A stretch of DNA of 42,349 nucleotides, from the NCBI GenBank assembly GCA_033721915.1, contig JAWWAC010000024.1:1-42349 (forward strand), written 5' to 3'. The translations under genes and the position numbers were made by a program. Each line of letters starts with the position of its first letter. The first letter of the stretch is position 1. Origin of the DNA: REBR01 sp033721915 (GTDB lineage: Bacteria; Pseudomonadota; Gammaproteobacteria; Pseudomonadales; Oleiphilaceae). Under the pieces are notes generated by a model that had not been told where the DNA came from, did not search any database, and saw only the letters and a program-made list of their open reading frames with translations. Of the stretch, positions 40,601-42,349 are shown piece by piece.

Positions 40601-41241
40601 CCATTACCGCCTCCCCACTGGTGATTCCCAACCGCAATCAGCAGCCCAGTGGCAGCGCACCGGACCTGTACGTGATTTTTGGCACGGGGCAGTTCCTCAA
40701 TGAGGGAGACCTCACTGACACCAGACAGCAAAGCCTGTACGCAGTCAGGGATGTGAGCAATTCGCAGGTGGTTCGTGGCGATCTGGCACAGAGACAGCTC
40801 AGTGAGGTGCAGAACTTCAACGGTACCGGCAACGATGTGCTGTTCTCTGATGAATCCAGCTCCGGCCCCGGAGACAGTGCCGGCTGGTTTGTGGACCTGT
40901 TTGCGGCCGGTGAGCGGATTACCCTGCCGGCCCAGGTGCGGGGAGAATTTATTTTCGTCAACACCGCCATTCCCTCGGACAACCCCTGTGTCGCCGGTGG
41001 CGCCTCCAGGGCCATGGCCTTTGGCCTGGACGGACTGACCCCCACCCGGGCGGTCTTTACCGCCATGGACGAGCCGGTGGTGGCCTACAAGCTGAATGAC
41101 GGTATTCCCAGCCAGTCGGCGTTTCTCGGTGATTACCGCTTTACGCCCACCTCCGTGGGGAACGTGGTGGTGGAGGGAATCGATACCGGCCCCTCTGCCA
41201 CGGCCATTGGCCGCCAGGGCTGGCAGGAACTGATTGAATAG
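37684..41241 (+). CDS. pilY1: Type IV pilus tip adhesin PilY1
   Basis: PilY1 is the large calcium-binding adhesin and pilus-dynamics protein at the pilus tip. The 1185-residue precursor has a signal peptide (to about residue 29, ...SQA-QV), a von Willebrand A-type region with the metal site DDSGSM (53-58) and a second conserved patch SILMTDGAWN (about 361-370), and a C-terminal beta-propeller (about 640-1180). The propeller carries the calcium loop DLSGDRIVD (919-927) followed by RIYAGD, as in known PilY1. GGGAG precedes the ATG. The N-terminal half varies widely between species, so adhesive targets cannot be inferred. Its position between pilX and a small PilY2-like gene is classical. Confidence 0.95.
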   Translation: MNTHAIRSKRLLPLVLCLLGLSFGSASQAQVELSDFPLFVSSTADPNILFLLDDSGSMRFGYIPDGLSQDFNFPVVDRPFSGSDLALGVCQRDVVSYAGTTLCPFTLKDREFLASPTQNAMYFDPDRNYPVPFGADGQPLSDPIDFNNAPVDGYKASDSVKIDLSTDYMAIIDDFFHACIPAPDKGSCSNQNFRQIGFTVSQGGLLEGAFYYRFNPDCTADNPLSDDCYERVSVVLADSETKQNFANWFSFYRTRILATRAGITASFLDQPSNLRIGYDSINNSNASLTRGVRPFSGTDRAEFFSWLQGAEAVGPTPLRRALRKAGDYFDGDPTDTGPWASNPGVDDDEPVSEFAECRQSFSILMTDGAWNGDSQSVGNVDGEAGSPITGPGGQNFDYEPVGPFADEHSETLADIAMNYWNRDLQPDIINRIPDTRRNPAFWQHMITYGVGLGVEGSVDPAEAFNKMLEGGDIAWQDPAASNTAKIDDLLHAGVNSRGGFFNVQDPRSFSNELAGVLGQISEAVGSSTGVTFDTATLEEDSLIFAARFDSARWKGDLDARPLITNDDEPDALPQIGEPVWSAADKLDVADPDLRRIITMDGAKGVPFRWSTTVLSERHKADLRFGASSGEEDALAESRVAYLRGDRSLEGLSDGFRRRDSRLGDIVNSTPVRVSSPGSGWPDTGPFGADDCDADGLNCNRYSDFRAREINREPIIYAGANDGMLHGFRANDADNGGEEVLAYMPLSIFSDQSGEGLHHLTNSGYSHKFYVDLPPLVADAFVRGRDSEGNPTAEPDWRTLLLGGPRFGARSIFALDVTDPTRFSEANAAELALWEFSDEDDPRLGFITQPPIIALAPWGNNDLRWTAFVANGYNSPTAATGFFMLDLEGGLDGTWTAGSDYRFIQFTGSGPGLSPLAVYDLSGDRIVDRIYAGDREGRIWVAESSGNQGFVSAYTSGNTPVPLFTAERDGVRQPITASPLVIPNRNQQPSGSAPDLYVIFGTGQFLNEGDLTDTRQQSLYAVRDVSNSQVVRGDLAQRQLSEVQNFNGTGNDVLFSDESSSGPGDSAGWFVDLFAAGERITLPAQVRGEFIFVNTAIPSDNPCVAGGASRAMAFGLDGLTPTRAVFTAMDEPVVAYKLNDGIPSQSAFLGDYRFTPTSVGNVVVEGIDTGPSATAIGRQGWQELIE

Positions 41242-41276
41242 GCGCCATTGAGGCGCCCTGAACGGGGAGTAGCACC

Positions 41277-41603
41277 ATGACCGATTGTCGATTGTACCGC
41301 CGTAATGACCAGGGAGCCCTGTTGTGGCGGTTCCTGGCGCTGGTTCTTGTGGCGTTGTTGGCCTCTGGGGTGCAGGCCTCCGAGGCGTTGGTTTCCGGCA
41401 CCATTACGGCGCTGGAAAAGCCCGGCAAGGCTCTGATCGTTGACGGTCGCTCCCACCGGCTGGCCGACCCGGTGGAGTTCGATGGCCAGATCCTGCGGGC
41501 GGAGAAAGCCCTGGCATTGCTCTCACCGGGGGATGGGGTCATTCTGGTGAAGACCGGTAATGGATCCGGTGTGGTTGAGCGGATTCACAGTCAGCTCCAG
41601 TAG
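41277..41603 (+). CDS. Small exported protein, PilY2-like
   Basis: A 108-residue protein with a basic N-terminus, a hydrophobic core (about 15-33) and a likely signal-peptidase site after VQA (residue 34), then a small beta-rich domain: ALVSGTITALEKPGKALIVDGR, described as a beta-strand pair ending in LIVDGR. It has the size, position (pilY1, this gene, pilE) and strand pattern of PilY2, a small pilus-biogenesis protein of unclear role. Sequence identity to PilY2 could not be tested by reading alone, so I leave the symbol empty. GGGGAG lies seven bases before the ATG. Confidence 0.75.
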   Translation: MTDCRLYRRNDQGALLWRFLALVLVALLASGVQASEALVSGTITALEKPGKALIVDGRSHRLADPVEFDGQILRAEKALALLSPGDGVILVKTGNGSGVVERIHSQLQ

Positions 41604-41638
41604 ACTTTCACGGGCAACTTAGAAAAAGGCGGGCAAGC

Positions 41639-42040
41639 ATGAAGCACAGACAACGCCAGCAGGGCTTTTCTCTGATTGAACTGATGATCGTGGTGGTGAT
41701 CATCGGCATTATTGCCGCGATTGCCTACCCCTCCTATCAGCGCAATATCGAGCAGACGCGCCGCACCACGGCCCAGTCGGAAATGATGGAGCTGGCCCAG
41801 GGGCTGGAGCGCTACTACACCAGCAACTACACCTACGTGGGGGCCAGTCTGCGCTTCAACACCTCGCCAAGGGGGACCCCTTCTGCAGAGGCCTTCTACG
41901 ACTTTGCACTGAACTCCGTGAGCCAGAACGCCTATCAGATTTCCGCCACCCCCAAGAACGCCCAGAGCAGTGACCGTTGCGGCACACTGACACTGGACCA
42001 GCAGGGTAACCGGGGCGCCGGTGATACCGACTGCTGGTAA
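41639..42040 (+). CDS. pilE: Type IV minor pilin PilE
   Basis: A 133-residue type IVa pilin with a short leader (MKHRQRQQG), cut before FSLIELMIVVVIIGIIAAIA, Glu5 present, and helix continuing to about residue 60. The C-terminal C-(loop)-C pair, in DRCGTLTLDQQGNRGAGDTDCW (cysteines at 113 and 132), is the disulfide-bonded D-region of PilE-type minor pilins. Position at the end of the operon matches Pseudomonas PilE, the minor pilin thought to link the tip complex to PilA. It ends 3 bases before the stop of a convergent second FimT-like gene. Confidence 0.93.
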   Translation: MKHRQRQQGFSLIELMIVVVIIGIIAAIAYPSYQRNIEQTRRTTAQSEMMELAQGLERYYTSNYTYVGASLRFNTSPRGTPSAEAFYDFALNSVSQNAYQISATPKNAQSSDRCGTLTLDQQGNRGAGDTDCW

Positions 42041-42043
42041 GAC

Positions 42044-42349
42044 TCAGGTGCAGTCCATGGGACGGCCATGGGCGTCCTGCACCACACCATCGCCGTTGAG
42101 ATCCCGGGCGAATCGCACCCGTCCGGCCATATTGATAATCAGCTGACCGGCCTGGCGCGGGTCGCCACTGTCGGGGCAGTACAGTACGTGCCCCGGCGTG
42201 TGCACTCCGATGCCCAGCGGGCCGTAGTGAAAGTAACCCCGGTTGCCCACGCCAACACGGCGCTCCCCCTGTGAGGGTGGTGGTATGACCCTCAACAGAT
42301 GGGATTCCCTCTCCAGTGAGCGGCGGTTGTGGGGGTCCATGAAGACGGC
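42044..42349 (-). CDS. Second FimT/GspH-type pseudopilin, C-terminal part
   Basis: The frame runs off the right edge (last three codons read AVF), so only the last 101 residues are seen. They follow the C-terminal half of GspH/FimT proteins: VFMDPHNRRSLERESHLLRV, which is the family's VF-D-x-N-x-G...LLRV turn in variant form, then GNRGYFHYGPLGIG, a strand with a cysteine (VLYCPDSGD), LIINMAGRVRFARD and a final MDCT cysteine. The prepilin leader would lie outside the window. An ATG at 42340 is internal and not the start. It converges on pilE with 3 bases between the stops and no visible terminator. Family assignment is good; its role beside the first FimT (35132) is unknown. Confidence 0.75.
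   Translation of the reverse strand, partial: AVFMDPHNRRSLERESHLLRVIPPPSQGERRVGVGNRGYFHYGPLGIGVHTPGHVLYCPDSGDPRQAGQLIINMAGRVRFARDLNGDGVVQDAHGRPMDCT

Noticed and set aside
1..42349. CRISPR arrays, tRNAs, insertion sequences, attachment sites
   Set aside because: No regularly spaced repeats, tRNA-like cloverleaf, transposase or integrase gene, or flanking terminal repeats were recognised.

Overview
The window looks like chromosomal core DNA from a GC-rich, Gram-negative gammaproteobacterium, most like the Pseudomonas/Marinobacter/Oceanospirillales side of the class. The reasons are the long (343-residue) DapD, the dapD-yffB-dapC-glnD-map block divergent from rpsB-tsf, the complete bamA-skp-lpxD-fabZ-lpxA-lpxB-rnhB lipid A/outer-membrane cluster, and a Pseudomonas-style fimT-pilV-pilW-pilX-pilY1-pilE minor-pilin operon after ileS-lspA-fkpB-ispH. 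No insertion sequence, prophage, CRISPR array, tRNA or rRNA was recognised. The species cannot be named from the sequence alone.

Layout. Positions 1-2046 hold the end of an unrecognised protein with a weak resemblance to a ClpB-type AAA+ domain, slyX on the minus strand, and a small protein joining two membrane segments to a cold-shock domain. From 2136 to 9489 a minus-strand run reads map-glnD-dapC-yffB-dapD-dapE: methionine aminopeptidase, the nitrogen sensor GlnD, and three enzymes of the succinylase branch of diaminopimelate/lysine synthesis. A 332-base divergent region (9490-9821) carries the map promoter, an extended -10 element and a leader stem for rpsB.

From 9822 to 24616 every gene is on the plus strand: rpsB, tsf, (terminator), pyrH, frr, uppS, cdsA, dxr, rseP, bamA, skp, lpxD, fabZ, lpxA, lpxB, rnhB. 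This links translation factors, UMP kinase, isoprenoid and undecaprenyl carrier supply, phospholipid precursor synthesis, the sigma-E protease, outer-membrane protein assembly and lipid A synthesis.

From 24788 to 27106 three minus-strand genes follow: a TraB/PrgY-family membrane protein, a compact methyltransferase matching the catalytic domain of the RNA 3'-end 2'-O-methyltransferase Hen1, and rpsT. Hen1 without its usual N-terminal half and without Pnkp beside it is the most unusual item here. Divergently, murJ, ribF, ileS, lspA, fkpB and ispH (27295-34932) cover lipid II flipping, flavin cofactors, isoleucyl-tRNA, lipoprotein signal peptidase, a prolyl isomerase and the last MEP-pathway step.

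The last 7.2 kb is a tightly coupled type IV pilus minor-pilin operon: fimT, pilV, pilW, pilX, pilY1, a small PilY2-like exported protein and pilE. A second FimT/GspH-type pseudopilin gene enters from the right edge on the opposite strand and ends 3 bases from pilE.
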